Counted from the first letter of the stretch, positions 1-9,489 are shown. The stretch: DNA of 64,000 nucleotides from Sphaerisporangium fuscum (GCF_018531465.1 NZ_JAHDTF010000013.1:186001-250000); one strand, 5' to 3'. Notes: generated by a model from the letters alone, not told the origin. A program made the numbers and translations.

Positions 1-1105
1 ATCGCCGCAGCAGGGCAGGGTACGCGATGCGCATCTCGATCCGGGCGAGCTGCTGCCCCAGGCACTGGTGGATGCCGTGGCCGAAGGACAGGTGCCCGGT
101 CGCCTGCCGCGTGATGTCCAGCGTGTCAGGATCCTCGAACTTCGACGGGTCGCGGTTGGCGGCGCTGACCGACATCGTCACCGACTCGCCCGCCTTGATC
201 ATATAGCCCTCGATCTCCACATCTTCCAGGGCCGTCCGGATGGTGCCGATGTGGATGATCGTGAGGTACCTGAGGAGTTCCTCGACGGCGGTGTCCGCCA
301 GCGAGGGGTCCTCGCGGAGGGCGGCGAGCTGCTCGGGGTTGTTCAGCAGGGTGTAGGTGCCGAGGGCCAGCATGTTGGCGGTGGTCTCGTGCCCGGCGAT
401 CAACAGGAGCGTGGAGACGCCGACGAGCTCCTCGTCGGTGAGCTTCCCCGTCTCGATCAGACCGCTGATCAGGGCGTCGTCCGGCTCGGAGCGCTTGCGG
501 ACGACCAGGTCGTACAGGTAGGCCAGCAGCCGGTCGATCGCGGCCTGCGTCTCCTCGAAGGAGGACTCGAGGTTGAGCAGGGCGGACGAGTCGCGCTGGA
601 AGCGGTCGTGGTCGGAGTAGGGCACGCCGAGGAGCTCGCAGATCACCAGGGAGGGGATCGGCAGCGAGAAGGCCTTCACCAGGTCGGTCGGTGAGCCCTC
701 CCGCTCCATGGCGTCGAGCCGGTCATTGGTGATCTTCTCGATGCGCGGCTCGAGCTGCTTCATCCGGCGGACGGTGAACTGCCCGGTCAGGAGCTTGCGG
801 AACCGGGTGTGCTCGGGAGGGTCTTCCCGCAGGAAGAACCCGGGCCGCCTGGTCAAGGCCTGCTGCTGCCGCAGCCGCTGGGGGATCGGCGGGTGCAGCA
901 GCTCGACCCGGCTGCTGAAGCGGGGGTCGGCGAGGATCGCCCGGACCGCGGAGTAGCCCGTGGCCAGCCAGCCGACGTGGCCGTCGGCGTACAGCATCGG
1001 CCGTAACGGGCCTTCCTCTCGCCATTTGCCCAGGACTTGCGGCGGATCGAGGGCCTGCTCGCGGGCGAGCGGGAGGGTTACGGGCTCGGGCATCGCGTTG
1101 GGCAT
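1..1105 (-). CDS. Cytochrome P450, 3' end cut off by the window
   Basis: Haem-thiolate monooxygenase that would hydroxylate or epoxidise a small molecule using electrons from a ferredoxin. Reading leftward from ATG 1105 (protein starts MPNAMPEPVTL), about 368 codons are visible. The I-helix oxygen-binding motif reads LLIAGHETTANM, the ExxR motif is in EELLRYL, and the haem loop FGHGIHQCLG with its cysteine ligand sits just before the edge, so only about 30-40 C-terminal residues are missing. It resembles the soluble bacterial CYP105/CYP107 class. A GGAG ribosome site lies about 8 nt before the ATG. It is divergent from a TetR gene that probably controls it. The substrate cannot be inferred and no ferredoxin gene is next to it. 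Confidence 0.95.
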   Translation of the reverse strand, partial: MPNAMPEPVTLPLAREQALDPPQVLGKWREEGPLRPMLYADGHVGWLATGYSAVRAILADPRFSSRVELLHPPIPQRLRQQQALTRRPGFFLREDPPEHTRFRKLLTGQFTVRRMKQLEPRIEKITNDRLDAMEREGSPTDLVKAFSLPIPSLVICELLGVPYSDHDRFQRDSSALLNLESSFEETQAAIDRLLAYLYDLVVRKRSEPDDALISGLIETGKLTDEELVGVSTLLLIAGHETTANMLALGTYTLLNNPEQLAALREDPSLADTAVEELLRYLTIIHIGTIRTALEDVEIEGYMIKAGESVTMSVSAANRDPSKFEDPDTLDITRQATGHLSFGHGIHQCLGQQLARIEMRIAYPALLRR

Positions 1106-1159
1106 GACGCGCTCCTTGACAGAGGTCGAAACCGGGCGTCGTTCCTTGTTCTTACAGAA

Positions 1160-1185
1160 AACAGTACCTCCTGTTGAATTGCAAC
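1160..1185. promoter_or_regulatory. Candidate TetR operator between P450 and tetR
   Basis: In the 117-bp divergent gap there is an inverted repeat AACAG-N6-CTGTT (1160-1175), immediately followed by GTTG-N5-CAAC (1173-1185). The gap is AT-rich compared with its surroundings. A TAAAGT box at 1211-1216 is the likely -10 of the TetR gene. The overlap of symmetric elements with both promoters is the usual layout for an autoregulated TetR repressor. This is inferred from symmetry alone. Confidence 0.4.
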
Positions 1186-1222
1186 GGATGAAAAAAATCA
1201 GCTGATGCAGTAAAGTTCCGGC

Positions 1223-1858
1223 ATGGCGGGCGGTACAGGTCTGAGGGAACGCAAGAAGCTGCGCACGCGCCGGCTGCTCATCGAGGAGGCGCTGCGCCTG
1301 TTCGAGGAGAAAGGCTTCGACGAGACGACCGTGGCCGAGATCGCGGCGGCGGCCGAGGTCTCCACCCGCACGTTCTTCAGCTACTTCGTGAGCAAGGAGG
1401 ACGTCGTCTTCTTCGACACCCCCTCGCGGGTCGGCCGGGTGCTCGCCGTGATCGCCGACCGCCGGCCCGGTGAGCCGGTGGTCGACCTGCTGGGCCGGGT
1501 GGCCGATTCGGTGCTGGCCTTCGACGCCGAGGACGTCCAGCTCGCCATGGAGCTCGCCCCGGCCCGCCTCCGCCTGATCATGTCCGTCCCCGCCCTCCAG
1601 GCGCGGGCGCTGCACCAGCTGTTCGACGTGCAGAGGCGCGTGGCCGAGGCGTTGCGGGACGCCTACGCCGGGGAGCTCGATCCCGTCGAGGCCGCGGCCG
1701 CGCTCGGGGCGTTCGTAGGCGCGGTGAAGATGGCGCTCATGGCGAGCAGGGACGCCGGCGACCCGCCGGAGCGGATGTGGGCGGCGGCACGCAGGGGCAT
1801 CGAGATAGCGGTGCACGGCCTGCGCTCACTGGAGACGGGCGACCGGCCCCACATGTGA
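1223..1858 (+). CDS. TetR/AcrR family regulator
   Basis: DNA-binding repressor of 211 residues. The N-terminal TetR helix-turn-helix covers about residues 10-56 (GFDETTVAEIAAAAEVSTRTFFSYF in two pieces, then SKEDVVFF), typical of the MftR/AcrR type with an FFSYF recognition helix end. The C-terminal part is a ligand pocket without a recognisable ligand class. There is no Shine-Dalgarno; TAAAGT at 1211-1216 ends 6 nt before the ATG, so the mRNA is probably leaderless. It is divergent from the P450, its probable target. Confidence 0.9.
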   Translation: MAGGTGLRERKKLRTRRLLIEEALRLFEEKGFDETTVAEIAAAAEVSTRTFFSYFVSKEDVVFFDTPSRVGRVLAVIADRRPGEPVVDLLGRVADSVLAFDAEDVQLAMELAPARLRLIMSVPALQARALHQLFDVQRRVAEALRDAYAGELDPVEAAAALGAFVGAVKMALMASRDAGDPPERMWAAARRGIEIAVHGLRSLETGDRPHM

Positions 1859-2116
1859 CGCTGGAATGCCGGAATAGGGAACAAAAGGGTAACCGATCCG
1901 GGTATCGCGTGCGTGTTTCACCTCAAAAGGGTTTGATCGGGTCGGAGAGCTCGCCACCAGGGTTTTTTACGACAAAATCATGCCCCGAGGGCACCGGCAT
2001 GGCGGCCCTCGACCGTGAGCATCCCGGCTCCTCCCGGAGTCCCGCGCCAAGTCCGTCTCGGAATTGGATTGCGGCGCGGCTGTTCCTGGTGTTCCGTCTC
2101 GCTGTGGGGTACAGAC

Positions 2117-5041
2117 ATGAGAAGTCGTGAGACTCTGCCATTCGGCGAGGGCGCCGGGACCGCCCTTTCCGGCGGAGCCCCGCTCGTCGGCCGCCGCGAC
2201 GCCCTCGAGGCCTTCGCCCAGACGGTCGGCGCGACGTTCACCGAAGGGTTCCAGTTCCTCGCGGTGGTCGGCGAACCCGGCGCCGGCAAGACACGGTTGC
2301 TGGCGGAGCTCGCCACCATCGCGTCCGGCCGCGGACTGACGACACTGTGGGGCAGGGCGGCCGAGTTCGAGCAGGTCCTGCCGTTCAGCGCGTTGATCGA
2401 CGCCCTGGACGACCACCTCGAGGCGCGGCGCGACGAGCTACCCGGCCGGCTGGGAGCCGGGCAGACCCGCCTGCTGGCCACCGTGTTCCCGGCGCTGGCG
2501 GGCAAGATGCCCGACGAGCCCGGGGAACGGGGCCACGCCGAGGACGCCGACCTCAGCGGCATGCTCCGCTACCGGCTCTACCGGGCGTTGCGGCAGCTCA
2601 TCGACGAGCTGTCCACCCCCGGCGGGCTCGCGCTGATCCTCGACGACGTGCACTGGGCCGACGACAGCTCCGCCGAGTTCCTCGACCACCTCGTCCGCCA
2701 CCCTCCGCGCGGGAAGGTGCTGGTCGCCGTGGCCTACCGTCCCGCCCAGGTCACCGCGCGCCTGGCGGCCCTGGCGCTCAGCACGGGCGGGCACGGACGG
2801 CAGGTCACGGTCGGGCCGCTCGACCGGGCGGAGGTGGAGGAGTTCCTCGGGCCGGACGTCAACCGCTCCCGGGGACGGGCACTGTACGAGGCGAGTGGCG
2901 GCAACCCGTTCTACCTGGAGGCCCTGGCCCGCATGAGCCGCCTCGACGTGAACGAGCTGCCCGCGACCGTGCGCGCCGCGCTCCAGGTCGAGCTCGGCGA
3001 CCTGTCCCCCGGCTCGCTGCTGGTCGCGCAGGCGGCCGCGGTGACCGCCGACGAGTTCGACCCCGCGCTCGCCGCCGTGGCCGCGCAGGTCTCGGAGGCC
3101 GGCGCGCTGGAGGCCCTCAGCGAGCTGGTGGCCCGCGACATCGTCCGCCCCGCCGCGGCGGGCCGGTTCCGGTTCCGACATCCGCTGGTGAGACGGGCGG
3201 CGTACGAGTCGGCGGCGGCGGGCTGGCAGCTCGCCGCGCACGCGCGGCTGGGCGCCTACCTGGCGAGCGTCGGCGCGCCCGCGACCGTCCAGGCCCACCA
3301 CTTCGAACGGGCCGGGTCATTCGGCGACCAGCGGGCGATCGCCACCCTGGTGGACGCGGCCCGCGCGGTCGCCCCCCAGGCGCCGGCGACCGCCGCCCAC
3401 TGGCTGCGCAAGGCCCTGGACCTCATGCCCGACGAGCCCGGCACGCTCGACCAACGGCTCGAACTGCTCCTGGAGCTCAGCCGGACGCAGGGGGTGAGCG
3501 GCCGGCTGGCCGAGGGCCGCGACACCGCCCGCGAGCTGCTGCGCCTGCTCCCCCCGGACGACTACACGCGCCGGGCGAGGGCCGCGCGCATCTGTGCCCT
3601 GATGGAACGCCAGCTCGACCGGCCCCACGAGGCGCGTGCCCTGCTGCTGGACGAGCTGCGCCGGATGCCGCACCCCCGCGCCGCCGCCGCGATCCCCCTG
3701 CGGATGCGCCTGGTCGCCGAGAGCATGATGCGCGTCGACTTCCGCGCCGCGCAGGCCGTGCTCGACCTGATGCCCGACTCCGAGGACGACTGGGAGCCGG
3801 GCCTGGCGATGGCGGTGGCGGCGTTGCGGCCGATGCCGGCGTTCGCGGCGGGACGGATGGCCGAGGCGCTGCGCAGCGCGGACGCCGCCGACCGGCTCAT
3901 CGCCACCGCCCTCGACGACCACCTCGCCGAGTGGCTGGACGCGGTCGCCTGGCTGTGCTGGGCCGAGACGAACATGGGACGTTACTCGGTGGCGCTGCGG
4001 CACTTCGAGCGTGCCGCCGCCGTCGCCCGCTCCACCGGCCAGACCTACATCCTGACCAACCTGCTGGCGGGCAAGGCCCGCACGCTGGCCATCCTCGGCC
4101 GGCTGACGGAGGCGCTGGACACCGTCGACGAGTCGGTGGAGGGGGCCCGGTTGCTGGAGTCGGGGCAGCAGCTGGTCTTCGCCCTCACCCAGCTGTGCCT
4201 GGCGACGGCCTGGTCGGGCGACCACGACGCCGCCGCACGGGCCGGCGACGAGGCGATCCAGGCGGGAGTGGGCGGCGGCGAGGTGTGGGGCGACATGGCC
4301 CGGCACGCGCGGGCGGTCGCGCTGCTGGCCGCCGGGCGCCTGGAGGAGGGCATCGAGGCCGTCCAGGCGGCCTGCCGCGGCTTCGACGACCCCCGGCTCG
4401 ACCGCGGCAGCCTGCTGGGCAGCTGCGAACTGCTCGCGCAGGCCGAGGCCGCCCTCGGCCGGAGCGAGAAGGCGATGGGCTGGGCCGAGGTGGCGCAGGC
4501 CCTGGCCCATCCCGAACTACCGGCGTTCTCCGGCCTCATCCCGCTGGCCCGCTCCCACGCCCTCCGGGCCACCGACCCCGCCGCCGCCGGGCCGCTCGCC
4601 GACGAGGCGGCCGTCCTGCTGACCGCCGCCGAGCGGCGGATCGACGCCGGACGGGCGCTGCTGGCGGCGGGACTGGCCTACGGCGAGGCGGGCGAACGCC
4701 GTACCGCCCGGGAGCGGCTGCGCGACGCGACCGAGGTCTTCCGCTCCTGCGGGGCGCGGGCCCTGGAGGCGCAGGCCGTACGGGAGCAGCGCCGGCTCGG
4801 GGTGCGGGTGTCGACCGGCGGGGCGTCCGGGCAGGGCGCGCAGGGCCAAGGGTCGTACGGGCTGTCGCCCCGCGAGCTGGAGGTGGCCACCCTCGTCGCG
4901 GCGGGGCTGACCAACCAGGTGATCGCCGAGCAGCTGTTCCTCAGCGTGCGGACGGTGGAGACCCATCTGTCGCACGTCTTCGCCAAGCTCGGCGTCACCT
5001 CGCGCGTCGGCGTGGCGACCAAGCTGAACCGCGAGCGCTGA
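2117..5041 (+). CDS. LuxR family regulator of the LAL type (AAA ATPase + HTH)
   Basis: Large ATP-binding transcriptional activator, 974 residues from ATG 2117. Walker A (GEPGAGKT) is at about 52-59 and Walker B (LILDDVHWADD) at about 175-185. The middle is a long helical TPR-like sensor, and a LuxR/GerE helix-turn-helix occupies residues 915-973 (LSPRELEVATLVAAGLTNQ, then VRTVETHLSHVFAKLGV). Such proteins activate secondary-metabolite or sugar genes in actinomycetes. An upstream in-frame GTG (2015) would add 34 residues with no family match, so ATG 2117 is preferred. The downstream hydrolase/GMC operon is a plausible target by position only. Confidence 0.92.
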   Translation: MRSRETLPFGEGAGTALSGGAPLVGRRDALEAFAQTVGATFTEGFQFLAVVGEPGAGKTRLLAELATIASGRGLTTLWGRAAEFEQVLPFSALIDALDDHLEARRDELPGRLGAGQTRLLATVFPALAGKMPDEPGERGHAEDADLSGMLRYRLYRALRQLIDELSTPGGLALILDDVHWADDSSAEFLDHLVRHPPRGKVLVAVAYRPAQVTARLAALALSTGGHGRQVTVGPLDRAEVEEFLGPDVNRSRGRALYEASGGNPFYLEALARMSRLDVNELPATVRAALQVELGDLSPGSLLVAQAAAVTADEFDPALAAVAAQVSEAGALEALSELVARDIVRPAAAGRFRFRHPLVRRAAYESAAAGWQLAAHARLGAYLASVGAPATVQAHHFERAGSFGDQRAIATLVDAARAVAPQAPATAAHWLRKALDLMPDEPGTLDQRLELLLELSRTQGVSGRLAEGRDTARELLRLLPPDDYTRRARAARICALMERQLDRPHEARALLLDELRRMPHPRAAAAIPLRMRLVAESMMRVDFRAAQAVLDLMPDSEDDWEPGLAMAVAALRPMPAFAAGRMAEALRSADAADRLIATALDDHLAEWLDAVAWLCWAETNMGRYSVALRHFERAAAVARSTGQTYILTNLLAGKARTLAILGRLTEALDTVDESVEGARLLESGQQLVFALTQLCLATAWSGDHDAAARAGDEAIQAGVGGGEVWGDMARHARAVALLAAGRLEEGIEAVQAACRGFDDPRLDRGSLLGSCELLAQAEAALGRSEKAMGWAEVAQALAHPELPAFSGLIPLARSHALRATDPAAAGPLADEAAVLLTAAERRIDAGRALLAAGLAYGEAGERRTARERLRDATEVFRSCGARALEAQAVREQRRLGVRVSTGGASGQGAQGQGSYGLSPRELEVATLVAAGLTNQVIAEQLFLSVRTVETHLSHVFAKLGVTSRVGVATKLNRER

Positions 5042-5151
5042 AACGGAGTCACACGTAGCGGGCCCCGCACGGATGTACGGGGTTTCCACGATGCCGCCCG
5101 CACCGCGCGATTGGCATTGTTGGACCCGTCACGAACAGGAGGACAGTGGGG

Positions 5152-6252
5152 ATGGAACACCGCATACCGCGATACACGCTCGAGGGCGTGTCGGGCGCCG
5201 AGGTGTCGGTGCATCCCTTCTCGACCGAGGACGAGCTCGGCCTGACGTTGACGAGGTTCCGCGCCGCGGACTCCGACGACGTCGTGCTGCTGGTCCACGG
5301 GCTGACCTCGTCCAGCGACATGTTCATCATGCCCGAGCATCACAACCTGGTGAGCTACCTGCTGGACAGCGGTTTCGGGGACGTGTGGGCCCTCGACTTC
5401 CGGATGAGCAACCGGTTCCCCTACAACATGGAGACCCGGCGGCAGACCCTGGACGACATCGCCGCCTTCGACCACCCGGCAGCCATGCGCGAGCTCCGCC
5501 GTCACGTTGGGGCACGGCGGATCCACGTCATAGCGCACTGCCTGGGGTCGGTGTCGTTCCAGATGAGCCTGTTCGGCGGAGCCGTCGAGGGTGTCACGAG
5601 CATGGTGGCCAACAGCGTCGGGCTGACGCCGCGGGTCCCCCGGTGGGCGCGGCTCAAGCTCGGCGTCGGCCCGGCCCTCCTGGAGTACGGCCTCGGGCTG
5701 TCCTATCTCGACCCGAGGTTCGTCGACGCGCCGCCGCTGACGCGGCGGTGGCTGCTCTCGCGGGCGGTCTCGTTCTTCCACCCCGAGTGCCGGGAGCCGG
5801 CCTGCCACATGCAGAGCTTCATGTGGGGCAGCGGCCGGCCGGCCATGTACCGCCACCGCAACCTCGCGCCGCAGACCCACGTGCAGGAGCGGCTGGCCGA
5901 CCTCAACGGCGCGGCGGACGTCAACTACTACCGTCACATCAACAAGATGGTGCGGGCGGGGCACGCCGTGAAGTGCGACCCCGGCAATTCCGCCCATTCC
6001 GCCCTGCCCGACGACTACCTCGCCGGAGCCGGCCGCGTCGAGACGCCGGTGCTGTTCATGACCGGTGACCACAACGACGTGTTCACCGACTCCAACATCG
6101 TCTGTCACCGCATCCTGTCCAAGCGGGCCCCGGGCCGGCACGAGCTGCAGATCCTCCCGGGGTACGGCCACATCGACCCCCTCATCGGCAAGAACGCCCA
6201 TGTCGACGTCTTCCCGCGCGTCGTGGACTTCCTCAAGCGTCACGCGGGATGA
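5152..6252 (+). CDS. Alpha/beta-fold hydrolase
   Basis: Hydrolase of 366 residues. The oxyanion-hole strand reads VLLVHGLTSSSDMF near residue 50, the nucleophile elbow region is HVIAHCLGSVSF (AHCLGS, so the nucleophile is Cys or the motif is a variant of GxSxG), the acid is in MTGDHNDVF, and the catalytic His is in GYGHIDPLIG near the C terminus. AGGAGG at 5137-5142 is 9 nt before ATG 5152, whereas an upstream GTG (5146) would be too close. The stop overlaps the longest possible start of the next gene as ATGA. In large actinobacterial GMC proteins a similar hydrolase domain is fused C-terminal to the oxidoreductase; here it is a separate upstream gene. Confidence 0.85.
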   Translation: MEHRIPRYTLEGVSGAEVSVHPFSTEDELGLTLTRFRAADSDDVVLLVHGLTSSSDMFIMPEHHNLVSYLLDSGFGDVWALDFRMSNRFPYNMETRRQTLDDIAAFDHPAAMRELRRHVGARRIHVIAHCLGSVSFQMSLFGGAVEGVTSMVANSVGLTPRVPRWARLKLGVGPALLEYGLGLSYLDPRFVDAPPLTRRWLLSRAVSFFHPECREPACHMQSFMWGSGRPAMYRHRNLAPQTHVQERLADLNGAADVNYYRHINKMVRAGHAVKCDPGNSAHSALPDDYLAGAGRVETPVLFMTGDHNDVFTDSNIVCHRILSKRAPGRHELQILPGYGHIDPLIGKNAHVDVFPRVVDFLKRHAG

Positions 6253-6323
6253 AGAACGAGCGTCATGAGCAACGGCAACATGAGAATCCAAGGGCGATCG
6301 ACCGCCGCGAGCGGAGCGAGCCG

Positions 6324-8690
6324 ATGAGCACGGAGAACGTGGACGTCGTGGTCGTGGGATCCGGTTTCGGCGGGTCCGTCGCGGCGTACCGCCTGGCCTC
6401 GGCGGGGCTGTCGGTGGTGGTGCTCGAACGGGGACGTGCCTACGCACCGGGCATGTTCCCGCGCAGCCCCGCCGAGATGGGCCGGGCCTTCTGGGACCCC
6501 CAGGAGGGGCACTACGGGATGTACGACGTGTGGAGCTTCGGCGGCTGCGACTCCGTGGTCGCCAGCGGGCTCGGCGGCGGGTCCCTCATCTACGCCAACG
6601 TCATGCTCCGCAAGGACGAGCGCTGGTTCGTGCACGAGGAGCCGCTGGCGACCGGCGGTTACGAGACCTGGCCGGTGACCCGCGAGGACCTCGACCCGCA
6701 CTACGACGCGGTCGAGGAAATGATCGGCACCACGCCGTACCCGCTCGACCACCAGCCGTACGAGGACACCCCGAAGACCCGTGCGATGCAGGACGCCGCC
6801 GCCGAGCTCGGCCTCGACTGGCGCCTGCCGCCGCTGGCGATCAGCTTCGCCCCCGCCAGGGGCGCCAGGCCCGGTCTCGGCCTGCCGATCGCCGACCCGG
6901 TGTACGGCAACGTGCACGGTGTGCCGCGCCGCACCTGCCGCCTGTGCGGCGAGTGCGACATCGGCTGCAACGACGGGTCGAAGAACAGCCTGGACCACAC
7001 ATACCTGTCCGCGGCCCGCCACCACGGTGCCGATCTGCGCACGCTTCACGAGGTACGATCCATCCGGCCGCGCGAGGGGGGCGGCTACGAGGTCGACTAC
7101 GTGCGGCATCACCCGGCGAGCGGGCCGCGGACCATCGGCTGCGACCGGCTGGTGCTGGCCGCCGGCACCTACGGCACCACCTACCTGCTGCTGCGCAGCA
7201 AGCACGCGTTCCCCGGTCTCAGCGGCACGCTCGGCAGCCGGTTCTCCGGCAACGGCGACCTGCTGACGTTCCTGCTGCGGGCCAAGGACCGCAGCAGGAC
7301 CCGCACGATCGACGCCAGCCGGGGGCCGGTGATCACCAGCGCGATCCGGCTGGCCGACGCCACCGACGGCACCCGCGAGAGCGGCCGGGGCGCCTACATC
7401 GAGGACGGCGGGTATCCCGCGTTCGTCGACTGGCTGGTGGAGGGCGCCGACGTCGGGCACGAGATCCGCCGGGCGGCCCGGTTCATCGCCGAGCGCATCC
7501 GCGCCCTGGTCACGCACGACACCAACCTGTCGGCGGAGATCGCCGACCTGGTCGGCGACGGCGAGCTCTCGGGTACGTCCCTTCCCCTGCTCGGCATGGG
7601 GAGGGACGTCCCGGACGGCGAGTTGCGGCTGCGCGACGGCAGGCTCGACGTGCAGTGGAACTCCGAGGCCAGTGAGGCGCACTTCGAACGGCTCCGCGCG
7701 ACGATGCGCCGCATCGCCGACGTGCTCGGGGCCGAGCACTCCGGAATGCCGGCGTGGCTGGGCAAGCGAATCATCACCGTCCACCCGCTCGGCGGTGTGC
7801 CGATGGGACGGCATCCCGGCGAGGGCGTGTGCGACGCCTTCGGCGAGGTGTTCGACCATCCGGGGCTGTACATCGCCGACGGCGCCGCGCTGCCGGGCCC
7901 GGTGGGCGCCAATCCGTCGCTGACGATCGCCGCGCTCGCCGACCGCATGTGCACCCGGCTGCTCGAACGGCGGCCGGTGGGGGGAACAGGGCACACCAAC
8001 AGAGGGAAGACGCACATGACCGTGGGGACCGGACGGGCGGGCGCCGCGCCGTCCGAGGAGGCGCGCGGCCTCGTGGCGGGGCGCCCCGCCGAGCGCACGT
8101 CTCTGTCGTTCACCGAGGAGATGGGGGGATACGTCTCCCTCGGGGCGACCGATCCGCGATCGGCCGACATCAGCGGCCGGTCGGAGGGTGACCGGCTGTC
8201 GTTCCGGCTCACCATCGTGGTCGACGACGTCGACCGGTTCCTGTCGGAGCCCGAGCACCGGGCGCGGGCCGAGGGCTGGGTGGAGGCCCCCTCCTGCGGG
8301 GGCAGGCGCCTGGTGGAGCGCGGCTGGTTCAACCTCTTCTCGCCCGGCGGGGCTCCCGACCGGCGCGAGATGCGGTACCGGCTGTGGTTCACCGACGGCC
8401 AGGGCCGCCCGTTCACGCTGGCGGGTGTCAAGGACGTTCATCACGGGCCCGCCACACGGCTGTGGCTCGACACCTCGACCCTCTTCACACGACTGCTGGA
8501 GGGTCACGTTCCGGATGGCGAGGACGAGACGGCGGTGGTGGCGGGGGCCGGGGCCCTGCACATCCAGCCGATGGACCTCGCCGCGACCCTGAAGAGCTTC
8601 CACACCGAAGGTCCGCACGGTCTGTCCGCGCTGACCCGGTTCGGGCGGTTCTTCGTGGGCGAGCTCTGGGACGTCTACGGACCGGGGTGA
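6324..8690 (+). CDS. GMC family oxidoreductase with extra C-terminal domain (cholesterol-oxidase-like)
   Basis: FAD-dependent alcohol/sterol-type oxidase, 788 residues. GSGFGG (about 11-16) binds FAD. A cysteine cluster CRLCGECDIGC (about 205-217) is characteristic of the ChoD-like branch. The GMC C-terminal signature has HPLGGVPMG (about 487) with the catalytic His and GANPSLTI (about 528). From residue 564 an additional domain of about 225 residues follows (SFTEEMGGYVSLG, RGWFNLFSPGG, LWFTDGQGRPFTL), as in large multidomain GMC proteins. ATG 6324 has GGAG 7 nt upstream; an in-frame ATG at 6249 overlaps the previous stop and would add 25 charged residues. Probably acts with the hydrolase on a sterol or ester substrate, unknown. 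Confidence 0.88.
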   Translation: MSTENVDVVVVGSGFGGSVAAYRLASAGLSVVVLERGRAYAPGMFPRSPAEMGRAFWDPQEGHYGMYDVWSFGGCDSVVASGLGGGSLIYANVMLRKDERWFVHEEPLATGGYETWPVTREDLDPHYDAVEEMIGTTPYPLDHQPYEDTPKTRAMQDAAAELGLDWRLPPLAISFAPARGARPGLGLPIADPVYGNVHGVPRRTCRLCGECDIGCNDGSKNSLDHTYLSAARHHGADLRTLHEVRSIRPREGGGYEVDYVRHHPASGPRTIGCDRLVLAAGTYGTTYLLLRSKHAFPGLSGTLGSRFSGNGDLLTFLLRAKDRSRTRTIDASRGPVITSAIRLADATDGTRESGRGAYIEDGGYPAFVDWLVEGADVGHEIRRAARFIAERIRALVTHDTNLSAEIADLVGDGELSGTSLPLLGMGRDVPDGELRLRDGRLDVQWNSEASEAHFERLRATMRRIADVLGAEHSGMPAWLGKRIITVHPLGGVPMGRHPGEGVCDAFGEVFDHPGLYIADGAALPGPVGANPSLTIAALADRMCTRLLERRPVGGTGHTNRGKTHMTVGTGRAGAAPSEEARGLVAGRPAERTSLSFTEEMGGYVSLGATDPRSADISGRSEGDRLSFRLTIVVDDVDRFLSEPEHRARAEGWVEAPSCGGRRLVERGWFNLFSPGGAPDRREMRYRLWFTDGQGRPFTLAGVKDVHHGPATRLWLDTSTLFTRLLEGHVPDGEDETAVVAGAGALHIQPMDLAATLKSFHTEGPHGLSALTRFGRFFVGELWDVYGPG

Positions 8691-8704
8691 GGCGGAAACC
8701 CCGA

Positions 8705-8754
8705 GGCGGCCGATCGGTTGAGGGGGAGGTGGATCCCCCATCCGATCGGCCGCC
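8705..8754. terminator. Bidirectional terminator hairpin
   Basis: Perfect 13-bp arms GGCGGCCGATCGG (8705-8717) and CCGATCGGCCGCC (8742-8754). The loop contains a second small stem GGGGG/CCCCC. It lies between the convergent GMC and DUF4142 genes, so it probably ends both transcripts. Confidence 0.75.
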
Positions 8755-8773
8755 GGCTCCGGGTTCGCGCCGC

Positions 8774-9406
8774 CTACTTCGAGGGGTACGGCGTGGGCGT
8801 CGGCGGCAGGGGCAGCGCGGGGAAGTCGACCCTGCCCGTGCTCTCGAGAAGGGTCATGTGCTTCATGACCACGTCGACGGCCGCCGAGGCGAAGGCCCTG
8901 ATGTCGGAGTTGCGGGTGCCGGCCCGTACGGCGGAGACCACCGCGAACACCTTTCCGTGCGCGAAGCGCAGGCGGTTGGCGAAGGTCGCGTCGTAGTCGG
9001 CGCCCGTCTTTGTGGAGAGCTCGGCCATCCAGCCCTGCTGGTCGGCGTTGGGCGTGGAGGGAAGCACCACGCCGAGCTTGGCGGCGATGGCCCGCACCTG
9101 TTCGTCCAGCTTGGTGTGGTCGGCGACGAGCTGCAGGCCGACCTCCTTGACCCGCTGGCTTCCGGCTCGCTCCTGCGCCTGCTGGCCCGTCGGGATCTCC
9201 CAGAGCCCCGCCTGCCGGACCTTGATCAGGAAGTCGCGGTCGGCCGGCCCGAGGGGGCCGGTGGGGGTGTTGACGAAGTCGGCCGGTGACGCCCCGCTGG
9301 CCGCGCCTCCCGGCGCGATCGTGAAGACCGCCACGGTGGCGATCACCAGGAACGCGAGCGCCGCGAGAACTTCCACGACCCGCAGCGGCCTGAGTTGAAG
9401 GTTCAC
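8774..9406 (-). CDS. DUF4142 membrane-anchored/secreted protein
   Basis: Protein of 210 residues with an N-terminal hydrophobic signal/anchor (about residues 10-32, VVEVLAALAFLVIATVAVF) followed by an extracytoplasmic DUF4142 domain, a ferritin-like four-helix fold by family. Typical motifs are DRDFLIKVRQAGLWE and DHTKLDEQVRAIAAKLGV, with a proline-rich end. Function is unknown; DUF4142 proteins are often stress-related envelope proteins. Start is GTG 9406 with GGAAGAGA upstream. Its upstream region carries an ECF-type promoter element, linking it to the divergent sigma factor gene. Confidence 0.85.
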   Translation of the reverse strand: MNLQLRPLRVVEVLAALAFLVIATVAVFTIAPGGAASGASPADFVNTPTGPLGPADRDFLIKVRQAGLWEIPTGQQAQERAGSQRVKEVGLQLVADHTKLDEQVRAIAAKLGVVLPSTPNADQQGWMAELSTKTGADYDATFANRLRFAHGKVFAVVSAVRAGTRNSDIRAFASAAVDVVMKHMTLLESTGRVDFPALPLPPTPTPYPSK

Positions 9407-9461
9407 CGAATGTCTCTTCCTTCCGTGTCCCGGAGATCCCTGGGCGCGCTTGTCAGGGGGA

Positions 9462-9489
9462 GGTACGGGGGCAGGTCAGGAGCGGTTCA
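9462..9489 (-). promoter_or_regulatory. ECF (SigL-like) promoter of the DUF4142 gene
   Basis: On the minus strand TGAACC (9489-9484) is followed by a 16-bp spacer and CGTACC (9467-9462). This matches the TGAACC-N15/16-CGT pattern known for mycobacterial SigL-type sigma factors. The divergent neighbour encodes an ECF factor of that general type. No matching element was found on the plus strand in front of the sigma gene itself. Confidence 0.5.

Noticed and set aside
1..5041. P450 plus LAL regulator as the edge of a biosynthetic cluster
   Set aside because: No polyketide, peptide, terpene or tailoring genes follow within the window; left-hand context is not visible.
2347..5058. 900-codon open frame overlapping the LAL regulator
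   Set aside because: Arg/Gly/Pro-rich shadow frame caused by high GC; the other frame has Walker and LuxR motifs.
6240..8741. Long antisense open frame opposite the GMC gene
   Set aside because: No motifs and typical antisense composition; the plus-strand frame is a clear GMC oxidoreductase.
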